From contig CAYNYF010000022.1 in the NCBI GenBank assembly GCA_964401385.1, forward strand, positions 1 to 52,748: 52,748 nt of DNA, in the 5' to 3' direction. A model generated the notes under the pieces. The model ran no database searches. It saw nothing but the letters and a program-made list of their open reading frames with translations, and had not been told where the DNA came from. The position numbers were made by a program, and so were the translations under genes. The stretch's first letter is position 1. Every line of letters starts with the position of its first letter. The DNA comes from CAYNYF01 sp964401385. GTDB lineage: Bacteria; Planctomycetota; Phycisphaerae; SM23-33. Below are positions 33,381-43,458 of this stretch, piece by piece.

Positions 33381-34616
33381 TCAGAGAGCTTCGGCGGCGC
33401 AGCGGGAGGCGATCCGGCTCCAGCGCTCGATCCGGGCGGGGTCGCCGGCGAAGGTGTGCGTGTCCTTCATGATCATCTCCACGCAGCAGCCTCTGGCGAC
33501 CGCGAGCGTTTCGCGGGTGGCCTTCTCGACGGCGTCCCAGTTCACCGCCGGCGCGCAGATCATGGCCGGGTTGGGCTTCCAGGAGAAGATGTACCTGTCG
33601 GTGAGCTTGGCCGCCGCATCGGCCGGATCCCACCAGGGCGAGACCGACACCCGCCGCAGCCGGGGAACGTGCCGCACCAGCAGCTCGAACTTCTGGTGCA
33701 GCGGCTCGCAGCAGCCGTAGTGGTTGATGGCGAACCGCTCCAGGATCGGAAGCTGGTATTGCAGCACGAACTCGTACCAGTGCTCCGGGCCGACTTGGAC
33801 GAACTCCTGGCTCTCACCGAACCCCCACAGGTCCTTCATCCGCGCCCGCCCGGCGAAATCCCCGGCCGGAAGCTCGTCGGTGCAGCCGATGCCGCCGGAG
33901 CCGACGTAGTCGTCCGGGCCGTTGTTCAGCGACAGCACGCCCTCCCGCTCCAGCAGCTCCAGCTCGCGGATCTTGTCGTCGCGGAGGAAGGCCACCAGCT
34001 CGTGCAGGAGCTGGGGGTTGTCGTAGACGTCGATCATGACCTGGTTGAGCCCGCGGAGCTGCACCAGCGTCCAGGACAGCACGGCCGGCCAGCCGACGTG
34101 GCGGCGCGGCCGGACGCGGAGGACGTCGCCCAGAATCGACTCGGCCAACTCGACGTTGCGGTTGGTGGCGTCCCGGTCCGGCTCGATCGCGCGCGGGTGG
34201 AGCTTCTTCAGGTCCGCCGACTCCTTGATGGGGGCGTCCCAGCGATACGCCCCCAGCGGTTCGCTGCGAAAGATCGTCTCGGACAGCCCGTAGTCGCCGA
34301 TCCGTACCACCCAGCCGACGTTGAAGAAGTCCGTGATGGGGTGGTCGTCGTGGATGTGCTCGCCGTGGAAGACCGTCCGGCGGAGGCCCAGCTCCCAGCC
34401 GCGAAGCAGCGAGTCTTCGCACTGAAGAAGCGAGTCGTCGATCAGCTCGCGCCAGCCGCCTTCGGGAAAGGCCAGCACCATCGGCCGCCGCGGGCGGAGG
34501 GCGTTGAAGTCCTTCCACAGCCGCGCCCGCTCGGCCTGGACGGGCTCGGCCGCGATCTCGGCCACGCGCTTGGCCAGATTCCGCAGGACCCGCCGATCTC
34601 TGCCGCTGACGACCAC
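33381..34616 (-). CDS. UROD-superfamily protein, second paralogue
   Basis: 411 residues from a GTG at 34616 with GGAGG 7 bases upstream. The C-terminal half has the UROD-like barrel: LPILERFAINHYGCCEPLH with a His-x4-5-Cys pattern as in corrinoid methyltransferase relatives, RRVSVSPWWDPADAAAKL and YIFSWKPNPAMI. This form, with the GCCEPLH motif, is common in anaerobic and planctomycete genomes next to sugar-degradation genes. The true substrate is unknown; haem synthesis is unlikely because the uroporphyrinogen-binding N-terminal motif is absent. It stands alone between nadC and uvrB. Confidence 0.7.
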   Translation of the reverse strand: MVVSGRDRRVLRNLAKRVAEIAAEPVQAERARLWKDFNALRPRRPMVLAFPEGGWRELIDDSLLQCEDSLLRGWELGLRRTVFHGEHIHDDHPITDFFNVGWVVRIGDYGLSETIFRSEPLGAYRWDAPIKESADLKKLHPRAIEPDRDATNRNVELAESILGDVLRVRPRRHVGWPAVLSWTLVQLRGLNQVMIDVYDNPQLLHELVAFLRDDKIRELELLEREGVLSLNNGPDDYVGSGGIGCTDELPAGDFAGRARMKDLWGFGESQEFVQVGPEHWYEFVLQYQLPILERFAINHYGCCEPLHQKFELLVRHVPRLRRVSVSPWWDPADAAAKLTDRYIFSWKPNPAMICAPAVNWDAVEKATRETLAVARGCCVEMIMKDTHTFAGDPARIERWSRIASRCAAEAL

Positions 34617-34688
34617 TGAGTTTCCTCCACCGGCGGAAACATTAGGCTATCCGATTCGGGGAAATGCAAGGTTCCGGGCGGGGGCGGT

Positions 34689-36746
<2,058 letters not shown>

Positions 36747-36787
36747 CGCTTCCCTCCCCCGGAATATCGTCCCATCGCCAGCACCGT

Positions 36788-36793
36788 ATTATA
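36788..36793 (-). promoter_or_regulatory. Possible -10 box of uvrB
   Basis: A perfect TATAAT on the minus strand 41 bases before the uvrB ATG; the matching -35 is weak. It is supported only by position and the -10 match. Confidence 0.35.
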
Positions 36794-36867
36794 TCCGCCA
36801 TCGCCGGCCGGGAATATCCCTTCGGCGGGAAGCACGCGGGCGCGAATTGCGGCACATGCCGGGCAGG

Positions 36868-36885
36868 CCACGCCTTCAGGCGTGG
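36868..36885. repeat. Short palindrome (hairpin)
   Basis: CCACGCCT and AGGCGTGG form an 8-bp stem with a 2-base loop, extended by GGCA/TGCC after a small bulge. It lies within the decayed sequence between uvrB and the RHS fragment and resembles dispersed REP-like hairpins. Confidence 0.4.
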
Positions 36886-36904
36886 TGCCAGCTCTTGTGG
36901 GTTT

Positions 36905-36985
36905 CCCCCCATCCACGGCGATGCCGTACCCACGGTCATCGCCGCTACCGCCCAGGTAGGTGATTATTGTTTCGACTCCAGCCAC
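36905..36985 (-). pseudogene. Remnant of an SBBP beta-propeller-type surface protein
   Basis: A 27-codon stretch reads TYLGGSGDDRGYGIAVDGG, the signature of SBBP repeats found in large planctomycete surface proteins. The frame then dissolves into unrelated sequence. It overlaps the end of the RHS fragment in another frame, so it is a junction of two decayed genes. Confidence 0.4.
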
Positions 36986-37482
36986 ATCCTGACGGGCAGT
37001 TCGTCCTGGCGCGTGCCGGTGATGGTGTCGACGGGAGCGTTGCCGTGGTTGTCGTCATTGTCTATCTCATTGGCCGTGTTATGCTTACGGCTTTGGGTGG
37101 TCCAGGAATCCGCCCCGCCGTCGGAGTCCCACTTGAACTGGCGCCAGTTGCCCAGGCTCTCCAGCTCCGACCAGTGCTGGTTGAAGTCAGCGTCCCCGTC
37201 CTCGATCTCGCCGCCGGCCAGATCGCCGCGGTTGTACTTCTCGAGGCGGTGGAGGCCGTCGTAGACGTAGTACTCGTCCTTGCCCGAGGGCGGGCTGGTG
37301 GGCGTGACGTCGCGAGACTTGCGGCTGCTCATCCGGTCGTAGGCGTACTCGTACCGATCCAGAATGCTCTCGGGGCTGGCGCCCTTGATTTCCCACTTCT
37401 GCTTCACGATTCGCCCGAAGCGGTCGAGGCCGGCGTACGTCCCGCCGGTGCCGTAAGTCAGGACGAAGGGGTTGCCGCTCAC
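36964..37482 (-). pseudogene. RHS/YD-repeat protein fragment
   Basis: 172 codons from a GTG at 37482. YD-repeat features are clear: RFGRIVKQKWEIKG, DRYEYAYDRMSSRKSRDV, DEYYVYDGLHRLEKYNRGDL, then LGNWRQFKWDSDGG. Whole RHS proteins exceed 1000 residues, so this is a fragment lacking both the export part and a toxin tip; there is no signal peptide. It starts directly after a promoter block shared with two other units in this island, so it may still be expressed. Confidence 0.7.
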
Positions 37483-37505
37483 CTTCCCCGGCAGTTGTCG
37501 CGTCT

Positions 37506-37534
37506 ATCTTACCGGCCGCGGAGATGTCGGACAA
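37506..37534 (-). promoter_or_regulatory. Conserved unit promoter, copy A
   Basis: TTGTCC (37534-37529), 17 bases, TAAGAT (37511-37506) on the minus strand, 24 bases before the GTG of the RHS fragment. The block around it (about 50 bases through the GCCGGGGAA ribosome-site area) is shared with copies at 39249 and 40472. Confidence 0.5.
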
Positions 37535-37737
37535 GCGCCCCCGTGATTGCGCTGATACCGCCGGCCGTGTCGTGCGTGCGGAGATCCGGGCTAAGGGCGA
37601 GTCGCGCCCGGCGAGCCCTCGCGACCGGGCGAGAAAGGATCGCCCCCCGTACCACAGACGCGACCCAGAAAAATACGTGATCCCTTTGTCTTCTGAACCC
37701 TTCGTCTTCGCCTTGTCTCCTGGAAAGCTACCGCGCC

Positions 37738-38187
37738 CTACTTCTGCTCAACCCTCGTCGCGTCTGAAGGTACCGGGGCAGCCTCCAGCCACCGCCTCTT
37801 GCGGCGTCCATAGAGCCAGGCAATTGGCCACGGCAGCAGCCAGACCACATAGAAGACAACCACGGGCCAGATGAAGGGGACGCGCACAAGGAGTCGGGGC
37901 ACGGCCTGGGGGCCTAAGGCTGCGGCCATGCATAACGCCGGACCGAACATGAGGAGAATCGACAGTAGGACCGGGTACACCACGGCGAACGCGAACGACT
38001 TGTGACAACCACCGTGCCACCCACAGGCCGCATAGATCAACGGATTGCCAAATAGAGCAAGCCACGACACAATCCAAAAGAGGCTGGTCACGCGCCGCCA
38101 CGGCCAGCAGCGCCACACCATGAGGAGGAGCCATAGGACCATCAAGAGATGGGCTGCAACTCTTCGCTTCGTCATCGCCTCACTCAT
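37738..38187 (-). CDS. Small four-helix membrane protein, possible immunity protein
   Basis: 149 residues, about four membrane helices (AAHLLMVLWLLLMVW, VTSLFWIVSWLALFGNPLIY, FAVVYPVLLSILLMFGPALC, PVVVFYVVWLLPWPIAWLYG) and a charged tail. The ATG at 38187 overlaps the stop of a short upstream frame (ATGA) and has GAGGGG 9 bases upstream. In RHS-type loci a small membrane protein coupled to a truncated tip is often the immunity protein; that role is inferred only from position. Confidence 0.5.
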   Translation of the reverse strand: MSEAMTKRRVAAHLLMVLWLLLMVWRCWPWRRVTSLFWIVSWLALFGNPLIYAACGWHGGCHKSFAFAVVYPVLLSILLMFGPALCMAAALGPQAVPRLLVRVPFIWPVVVFYVVWLLPWPIAWLYGRRKRRWLEAAPVPSDATRVEQK

Positions 38188-38315
38188 TTCTGCTCGCCCC
38201 TCTCAAATCTGGATGTCTTCGTGCATCTCTCTCCGAACTGCATTGGCCCGTTCGCCTCCGCACACGTCCAAAACGTGCGCCAGGGCACAGGCTTCTCTTC
38301 CGGCGTCTTGTCTGG
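38184..38315 (-). pseudogene. Short open frame coupled to the membrane protein gene (decayed tip?)
   Basis: 44 codons without a start, reading DKTPEEKPVPWRTFWTCAEA and ending in a charged stretch whose TGA overlaps the ATG at 38187. It is upstream of a membrane protein gene in the same way as the RHS tips at 39075 and 40041, so it is probably the last part of a lost C-terminal tip domain. Confidence 0.35.
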
Positions 38316-38401
38316 TCACGCGGCCCCAGCCGGCCCGCCGTGCGCCCCAGCCATCCGGGCCGCCTCAGACAAGCCCCGCCGTTGATCATGCGATAGCCTA
38401 T

Positions 38402-39137
38402 CCCCCGGCAAATGCTCTGGGCGTCCGCGGCGGGGGCGGATATGTTAGACTCACCGGCGGCATCTGTCAGCGGAGGCATCAGAATATGCCCTTTGCTCCT
38501 TGTCCCTCTGTGTCCTTTGTGTGCCTTTGTCTTCTACCCGTGTGGAAGAGATTCCTTCGATGCGGTGGCGGGGACAGTCGGGGGCGATGGCGTAGCGGGA
38601 CGCACGCGAGCAGGTCGGGTTGACGCCTCTTCAAGGGTTACTCGGATCAGCCCGGAAAATCTCCTTGCGCAGGCCTGTGCCGCTTCGCTGTCCCTGACCT
38701 CCAGGGGAGGGGCCCCAGGGCGGCCAGTTCGGAACCCAATCGCAATGTGGTCAAGGTACTGAAAGTGGACTTCGCCGGGTGACCACAGCCACTCCGAGTC
38801 TCGGGCCTTAACCGCGGGCCCAGTTCGCGGAGAGCCATCCGGCCCGCAGTCAAGATACCCCTTTGCATATAGCTCCTGCATGTCGTCGGGCATCCTGCCA
38901 TGGTCTTCTATGAATATCAGGAGAGTAAGCGCGATGGCCTTCGTTTCAATCTCAACCTCCCTATTCCAAGAGATCCAAGACCATCTCACCCACACAGTCG
39001 CAATGATCATCATTGCCACGACTGCCAGCCCGATAAGGAGGGCACGCCAGTGATTCAGAATGCTGCTGCAGGCCCTATTCTGGTCCAAAGCCAATGTCCT
39101 CAGCGTAGTCCAATATGTCGTTTACCCACCAGGAGCA
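38402..39137. repeat. Tandem duplication, copy 1
   Basis: This segment matches 39368-40103 with a fixed offset of 966 bases. Bases from about 38530 to 38775 are identical to their partner by eye; the rest differs by roughly one base in ten. It carries the membrane protein gene and the end of the upstream tip frame. No transposase or target-site duplication was seen. Confidence 0.8.
38534..39094 (-). CDS. Membrane-anchored protein with DHGRMPDDMQELY motif, copy 1 (possible immunity protein)
   Basis: 186 residues with a TTG start at 39094 inside the end of the upstream tip frame (20-base overlap). One N-terminal membrane helix (ALLIGLAVVAMMIIATVWV), then a soluble domain with LLIFIEDHGRMPDDMQELY, LDHIAIGFRTGRPGAPPLEV and a Pro/Thr-rich tail. 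It is paralogous to 39500-40060. The function is unknown; the overlap with the tip suggests a partner of the tip domain. Confidence 0.5.
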   Translation of the reverse strand: MALDQNRACSSILNHWRALLIGLAVVAMMIIATVWVRWSWISWNREVEIETKAIALTLLIFIEDHGRMPDDMQELYAKGYLDCGPDGSPRTGPAVKARDSEWLWSPGEVHFQYLDHIAIGFRTGRPGAPPLEVRDSEAAQACARRFSGLIRVTLEEASTRPARVRPATPSPPTVPATASKESLPHG

Positions 39138-39221
39138 ATCACAAAGAGCAACCGGGACGGTCTTGGCCCAGTTCACCCATATTCGCATGAGACGTTCAGC
39201 TCGGCCGAAGAGGTAGTTCAT
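39075..39221 (-). CDS. Short RHS-tip-like ORF (internally deleted)
   Basis: 48 residues, starting MNYLFGRAERLMRIWVNW and ending VNDILDYAEDIGFGPE. The same start and end occur in the longer, frameshifted unit at 40041-40444, so this is a version with the middle deleted. It begins right after promoter copy B. It is probably not a working toxin. The ribosome site is GGGGAAAG. Confidence 0.45.
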   Translation of the reverse strand: MNYLFGRAERLMRIWVNWAKTVPVALCDCSWWVNDILDYAEDIGFGPE

Positions 39222-39248
39222 GGGCTTTCCCCGGCAGTTGCCGCCCCT

Positions 39249-39277
39249 ATGCTAGCGCCGAGAGAAACGTCGGACAA
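39249..39277 (-). promoter_or_regulatory. Conserved unit promoter, copy B
   Basis: TTGTCC (39277-39272), 17 bases, TAGCAT (39254-39249) on the minus strand, 28 bases before the ATG at 39221; homologous to copies A and C. Confidence 0.45.
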
Positions 39278-39367
39278 GCCCCTTGGCCCTCCCCCATTCG
39301 GACGGGCGCGACCTGCCCGGCCGCCACCGGCGCGCCAACCCCAAAGAACGGGTAACGTCCCCCTGTT

Positions 39368-40103
39368 TCCCCAGCAAATGCCCTGGGCGTCCGCGGCGTG
39401 GGCGAACGTGTTACACTCACCGCCGGCATCTGTCAGCGGAGGCATCAGAATGCACCCTTTGCTCCTTATCCCTCTGTCTCCTTTGTGTGCCTTTGTCTTC
39501 TACCCGTGTGGAAGAGATTCCTTCGATGCGGTGGCGGGGACAGTCGGGGGCGATGGCGTAGCGGGACGCACGCGAGCAGGTCGGGTTGACGCCTCTTCAA
39601 GGGTTACTCGGATCAGCCCGGAAAATCTCCTTGCGCAGGCCTGTGCCGCTTCGCTGTCCCTGACCTCCAGGGGAGGGGCCCCAGGGCGGCCAGTTCGGAA
39701 CCCAATCGCAATGTGGTCAAGGTACTGAAAGTGGACATCGCTGGGTGACCAGCCCCACTTCGAGCCTCGCCCCTTGACCGCGGCCCCAGGTCGCGGAAAG
39801 CCATCCGGCCCGCGGTCAAGATACCCCTTTGCATATAACTCCTGCATGTCGTCGGGCATCCTTCCATGGTCTTCTATGAATATGAGCAGTGTAAGCCCGA
39901 TGGCCTCCGTTTCAATCTCAACCTTCCTATTCCAGCAAATCCAAGACCACCTCACCCACACAGCCGCAATGATCATCATTGCCACGACTGCCAGCCCGAT
40001 GAGGAGGGCACGCCAGTGATTCAGAATGCTGCTGCAGGCCTTATTCTGGCCCAAAGCCAATCTCCTCAGCGTAGTCCAATATGTCGTTTGCCCACGTGGA
40101 GCA
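39368..40103. repeat. Tandem duplication, copy 2
   Basis: Partner of 38402-39137 at an offset of 966 bases, including the identical tract near 39496-39741. It carries the second copy of the membrane-protein gene and the final part of the tip frame. Confidence 0.8.
39500..40060 (-). CDS. Membrane-anchored protein with DHGRMPDDMQELY motif, copy 2 (possible immunity protein)
   Basis: 186 residues if the TTG at 40060 is used, as in copy 1; an ATG at 40108 in the same frame would give about 16 more. The sequence is about 90 percent identical to copy 1, with a fully identical last 70 residues. The membrane helix and motif are the same. The start overlaps the stop of the upstream tip frame by 20 bases, the same coupling as copy 1. 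Confidence 0.5.
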   Translation of the reverse strand: MALGQNKACSSILNHWRALLIGLAVVAMMIIAAVWVRWSWICWNRKVEIETEAIGLTLLIFIEDHGRMPDDMQELYAKGYLDRGPDGFPRPGAAVKGRGSKWGWSPSDVHFQYLDHIAIGFRTGRPGAPPLEVRDSEAAQACARRFSGLIRVTLEEASTRPARVRPATPSPPTVPATASKESLPHG

Positions 40104-40444
40104 ATCATAACCCCACCAGTACGTTGGTGGATTCTTCTTGTCACGTTCCACCCTCGCCCAAATTCTCTCGAAGCTGTCGCAGTCAACCTTCACTGTTCCC
40201 CAGAGTGGCTGTGCGGGGTTCACCTTGGGGTTAACCTTACCAAGGACACATCCCTCGAACTGCGCGACGCTCGGATTCGTATCGGGAATGTCCACATGGC
40301 TCCCGAATGTGATGCCCAGGATCTTCTTGTCGAATATGAAAGGAACAACCGGGACGGTTTCCTATTCTCTTGCCCTGGTCTTCCTGACTCTTGTCTTGGG
40401 ACTCTTTCTTCTCGCGCGCCCGCGCGGCCGAAGAGATAGTTCAT
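40041..40444 (-). pseudogene. Frameshifted RHS C-terminal tip
   Basis: Begins MNYLFGRA at the ATG at 40444; then another frame reads REKKESQDKSQEDQGKRIGN, a hydrophilic linker typical of RHS tips; then a third frame (open from about 40385) reads TVPVVPFIFDKKILGITFG, then a compact domain with VKVDCDSFERIWARVER and YDCSTWANDILDYAEEIG. Two frameshifts separate these, so it is decayed. The Cys in DCSTWA could be catalytic, but no toxin family was recognised. Confidence 0.55.
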
Positions 40445-40471
40445 GGCCTTTCCCCGGCAATTGCCAATTCT

Positions 40472-40500
40472 ATCATACCGGCCACAGGGATGTCGGGCAA
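40472..40500 (-). promoter_or_regulatory. Conserved unit promoter, copy C
   Basis: TTGCCC (40500-40495), 17 bases, TATGAT (40477-40472) on the minus strand, 28 bases before the ATG at 40444. It is the closest of the three copies to a sigma-70 consensus. Confidence 0.5.
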
Positions 40501-40602
40501 GCGGCATCAGCAGACCTATCGCATCAGCGGCGAACGGCAGTGGCGGGCGCCGGGAAGCGCCGCGGGTGGACTTGCCCGGCGGGGCGGATATCATGTCCAG
40601 CC

Positions 40603-41346
40603 ATGTCGAGCACCGGTCAAACGCTGATGGAGATGTACGAGGCGGCGCGGGGGCGGTTCGGGCATCAGGGCTGGTGGCCCGTCTTCGCTGGTGAGGCAGC
40701 TTCGCCGGGCAAGCCCGTCTCGGCCGAGGCAGTTTCGCCCGGCAAGCCCGCCGAGGCGGCGCTGGAGATCTGCGCGGGAGCGATCCTGACGCAGAACACG
40801 AACTGGTCCAACGTGGAAAAGGCGCTGGCCAACCTCAGATCGGCCGGGCGCATGAGCGTGGGCGCCCTGCACGAAACGCCCCACGCCGAGCTGGCCAAGC
40901 TGATCCGCCCGGCCGGGTATTACAACGTCAAGGCCAGGCGGCTGAAGAACTTCATCGCCCGCGTGCACGAGGCCTGCGGCGACGACATCGCGGCGTTCCT
41001 CGACCGCCCGACGGCAACGCTGCGGGAGGAGCTGCTTTCGATCAGCGGCGTCGGGCGCGAGACGGCCGACTCGATCGTCCTGTACGCGGCCGGCAGGGCG
41101 ACGTTCGTCGTCGACGCGTACACCGCCCGCATCCTCCTGCGGCACCAACTCATCGACGCCGAGGCCGACTACGAGGCGATCAAGGAGCTGCTGGAGTCGA
41201 ACCTGCCCGAGGACGTGGAGCTGTTCAACGACTTCCACGCCCAGTTCGTGGCCGTCGGAAAGAACTATTGCAGGCCCGCGGCGAAGTGCGCAGGCTGTCC
41301 GCTGGAGAAGCTGCCGCACGACCCGCTGGCGGGAACGGAGAACTGA
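40603..41346 (+). CDS. HhH-GPD DNA glycosylase (endonuclease III / MagIII-like)
   Basis: 247 residues. GAILTQNTNWSNVEKALANL is the start signature of MagIII-like glycosylases; LLSISGVGRETADSIVLYAA is the helix-hairpin-helix, and TFVVDAYTARIL carries the catalytic Asp. Endonuclease III has four Cys for an iron-sulfur cluster; here YCRPAAKCAGCPLEKLP has three, so the cluster is doubtful. A 33-bp-period duplication (from 40693 and 40726) inserts about 20 residues, with SPGKP twice, between WWP and the glycosylase core. The start is ATG 40603; 40627 is an alternative. It probably removes alkylated bases. Confidence 0.8.
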   Translation: MSSTGQTLMEMYEAARGRFGHQGWWPVFAGEAASPGKPVSAEAVSPGKPAEAALEICAGAILTQNTNWSNVEKALANLRSAGRMSVGALHETPHAELAKLIRPAGYYNVKARRLKNFIARVHEACGDDIAAFLDRPTATLREELLSISGVGRETADSIVLYAAGRATFVVDAYTARILLRHQLIDAEADYEAIKELLESNLPEDVELFNDFHAQFVAVGKNYCRPAAKCAGCPLEKLPHDPLAGTEN

Positions 41347-41347
41347 A

Positions 41348-42404
41348 ATGTCACTGCCGGAAGGACTGAATTTCGGACTGGGGTCGCTGCCGCTGCTGAG
41401 CGGCGCCGAGACGCGCTCGATCTGTGCCGAGAACCCCGACGGGGCGAAAGGCGGCGGGGCGAAGGCCGACCCCAAGGGCGAAGGCGCGGCCGCGTGGCTG
41501 GGGGTGGGCTGGAAGGTCCGCCCGTGCATCACGCTGCCGGCCGGAAGCACCACCCCGCTGGCCGAGGTGAAAGGCCCCGGTGTCATCCAGCACGTCTGGA
41601 TCACCGTCGCGGAGAAGGCCTACGCCGACTGCGTCCTGCGGTTCTACTGGGACGGCGAGGACGCCCCCTCCATCGAGGTGCCGCTGGGCGACTTCTTCGC
41701 CTGCGGCCACGGCACGCGGACGCGGGTGGCCTCGCTGCCGGTGGCGGTCAATCCCGCCGGCGGCTTTAACTCCTACTGGCCCATGCCTTTCCGCAAATCG
41801 GCCCGGATCACCGTCGCCAGCGAGCACCACGAGGATATCCGCGGGTTCTTCTACCAGATCACCTACGCCCTGACCGACGTGCCGGCCGAGGCCGGGTACC
41901 TCCACGCCCAGCATCGCCGGGCGACGACCACGCGCGAGCGTCCCGAGCACGTGATCCTCGACGGCGTCGCCGGCCAGGGGCATTACGTCGGCACGTACCT
42001 TGCCTGGACGCAGATGTCCAACGGCTGGTGGGGCGAACGAGATCAAGTTCTTCATCGACGGCGACGGGGCGAACCCCACCATCTGCGGCACGGGCACGGA
42101 GGACTACTTCGGCGGGGCGTGGTGCTTCGCCGACGAGACCTACACCACCGCCTTCCTGGGCTATCCCCTGCGCGACGCCGCCGACGGGCGCGTGCCGCGG
42201 CACGGGCTGTACCGCTGGCACGTGATGGACCCGATCCGCTTCCGGAAGGACCTGAAGGTCACCATCCAGGCTCTGGGCTGGTGGCCGGGCGGGAAGTACG
42301 AGCCGCTGACCGACGACATCGCCTCCACGGCCCTGTGGTACCAGAGGGAGCCGCACGCGAAGTTCCCGGACCTCCCCGGCCGGCGGGAGCGCTTCGTGCG
42401 ATAG
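41348..42404 (+). pseudogene. GH172 (DUF2961) family protein broken by a frameshift
   Basis: The ATG at 41348 has GGAG 8 bases upstream. The first part (LPLLSGAETRSICAENPDG, FYWDGEDAPSIEVPLGDFF) runs to YLAWTQMSNGWWGE at 42037. The family motif then continues in another frame from 42039: EIKFFIDGDGANPTICGTGT, then EDYFGGAWCF with the catalytic-type Glu, ending at 42404. Two bases (GG) appear to be missing between 42037 and 42038, so it is a real pseudogene or a sequencing/assembly error. Restored length is about 352 residues. GH172 enzymes act on furanose-containing glycans. It starts 1 base after the glycosylase gene. Confidence 0.8.
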
Positions 42405-42442
42405 GGGCGGCGGCTGCGGCCGCGAGAGCCGGAGAGGTGCCG

Positions 42443-43372
42443 ATGAAGCTACGGTTTCTTCCAGCATGTTTGCCGCTTGTTTTCCTTTTGCAGGGATGCC
42501 AGATGAATCGCACGGGCTATGGCGACGGTGAGATCTACTGCTGCGGCGGGAGCGACGTGTTCCTGATCGACGTCGAGGCCGCCCGCAAGGACCCGGCCGC
42601 GCGTCTCTGGTCGTGGCAGGCGAGCGACTCGGCGGAGATTCGTGCGGTTCACCGGCCGTGGTTCGCGAACATGGACGAGTGCAAGCCGGTGCTGGGCGGA
42701 CAGGCGGTGCTGGCCGCCTCCTCACTCGGCGGCGGGGTGGCGCTGATCCGCCGGGCCGACAAGAAGTGCCTCTTCTACGCCGGCGGGCGGAACGCCCACA
42801 GCGCCGAGCTGCTGCCGGGCGGGCTGCTGGCCGCGGCGTTTTCGTATCGATGCGACGAGCTTCGCCTGTACCGCCTGGACGACGGGCCGGCCGCCGAGTC
42901 GGCCTGGACGATGAAGCTCTCCGGCGCCCACGGCGTGGTGTGGGACCGCCAGCGCCAGGTGCTCTGGGCCCTCGGCGGCGGGGAGCTGCTCAAGCTGAAG
43001 GTCCACGCCGGGCGGGAGCCGTCCGCGGAGGTCCTGCGGCGGTGGGACCTGCCCAAGCGCGGCGGCCACGACCTGTACCCCCTGGACGAAACGCACCTGG
43101 TCGTGACCGCCAACGGGGGCGTATATCGGTTCGACGCGGAGGCCGAGGCGTTCTCGCCCATGCCGGCCCTGGCCGAGGTGGCCAACGTCAAGAGCCTCTG
43201 CCGCCATCCGGTCAGCGGGCAGGTCATCTACACCCAGGGCGAGCGGATCTTCACCAACAAGGTCCGCCTCGTCGGCGCCGAGCCGATCGTCCTGCCGCCC
43301 AGGAACCTGTACAAGGCCCGCTGGAACGCCCACAACGGCTTCAGCTACGCCCCGGGGGCCGGCAAAAATTAG
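42443..43372 (+). CDS. Lipoprotein with repeat-like beta-propeller fold, function unknown
   Basis: 309 residues. Lipoprotein signal with lipobox LLQGC at residues 17-21, ATG at 42443 with GAGAGG upstream. The mature protein has repeated beta-strand units: GGSDVFLIDVEAA, VLAASSLGGGVALIRR, AFSYRCDELRLYRLDDG, GVVWDRQRQVLWALGGGELL, GVYRFDAEAEAFSPM. It looks like a seven-bladed-type propeller, possibly of the DUF6528 kind. The open frame of the preceding broken gene runs into it, but they are separate genes. It may be involved in handling the products of the GH172 enzyme, by position only. Confidence 0.65.
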   Translation: MKLRFLPACLPLVFLLQGCQMNRTGYGDGEIYCCGGSDVFLIDVEAARKDPAARLWSWQASDSAEIRAVHRPWFANMDECKPVLGGQAVLAASSLGGGVALIRRADKKCLFYAGGRNAHSAELLPGGLLAAAFSYRCDELRLYRLDDGPAAESAWTMKLSGAHGVVWDRQRQVLWALGGGELLKLKVHAGREPSAEVLRRWDLPKRGGHDLYPLDETHLVVTANGGVYRFDAEAEAFSPMPALAEVANVKSLCRHPVSGQVIYTQGERIFTNKVRLVGAEPIVLPPRNLYKARWNAHNGFSYAPGAGKN

Positions 43373-43458
43373 GCGGATTGCCCGGTCGGGATATGGGCAT
43401 TCTCGCATACAATGCCGGGCGAAGGTTGCAAGTTCAACTTTTGCTGGAGTGAATACGT

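Noticed and set aside
36868..40103. Insertion sequence causing the tandem duplication
   Set aside because: No transposase frame, terminal inverted repeats or target duplication were seen around the two copies.
42038..42442. Fusion of the GH172 gene with the downstream lipoprotein gene in one frame
   Set aside because: The continuous frame after the frameshift is Arg-rich shadow sequence; the lipoprotein has its own ribosome site and signal peptide.
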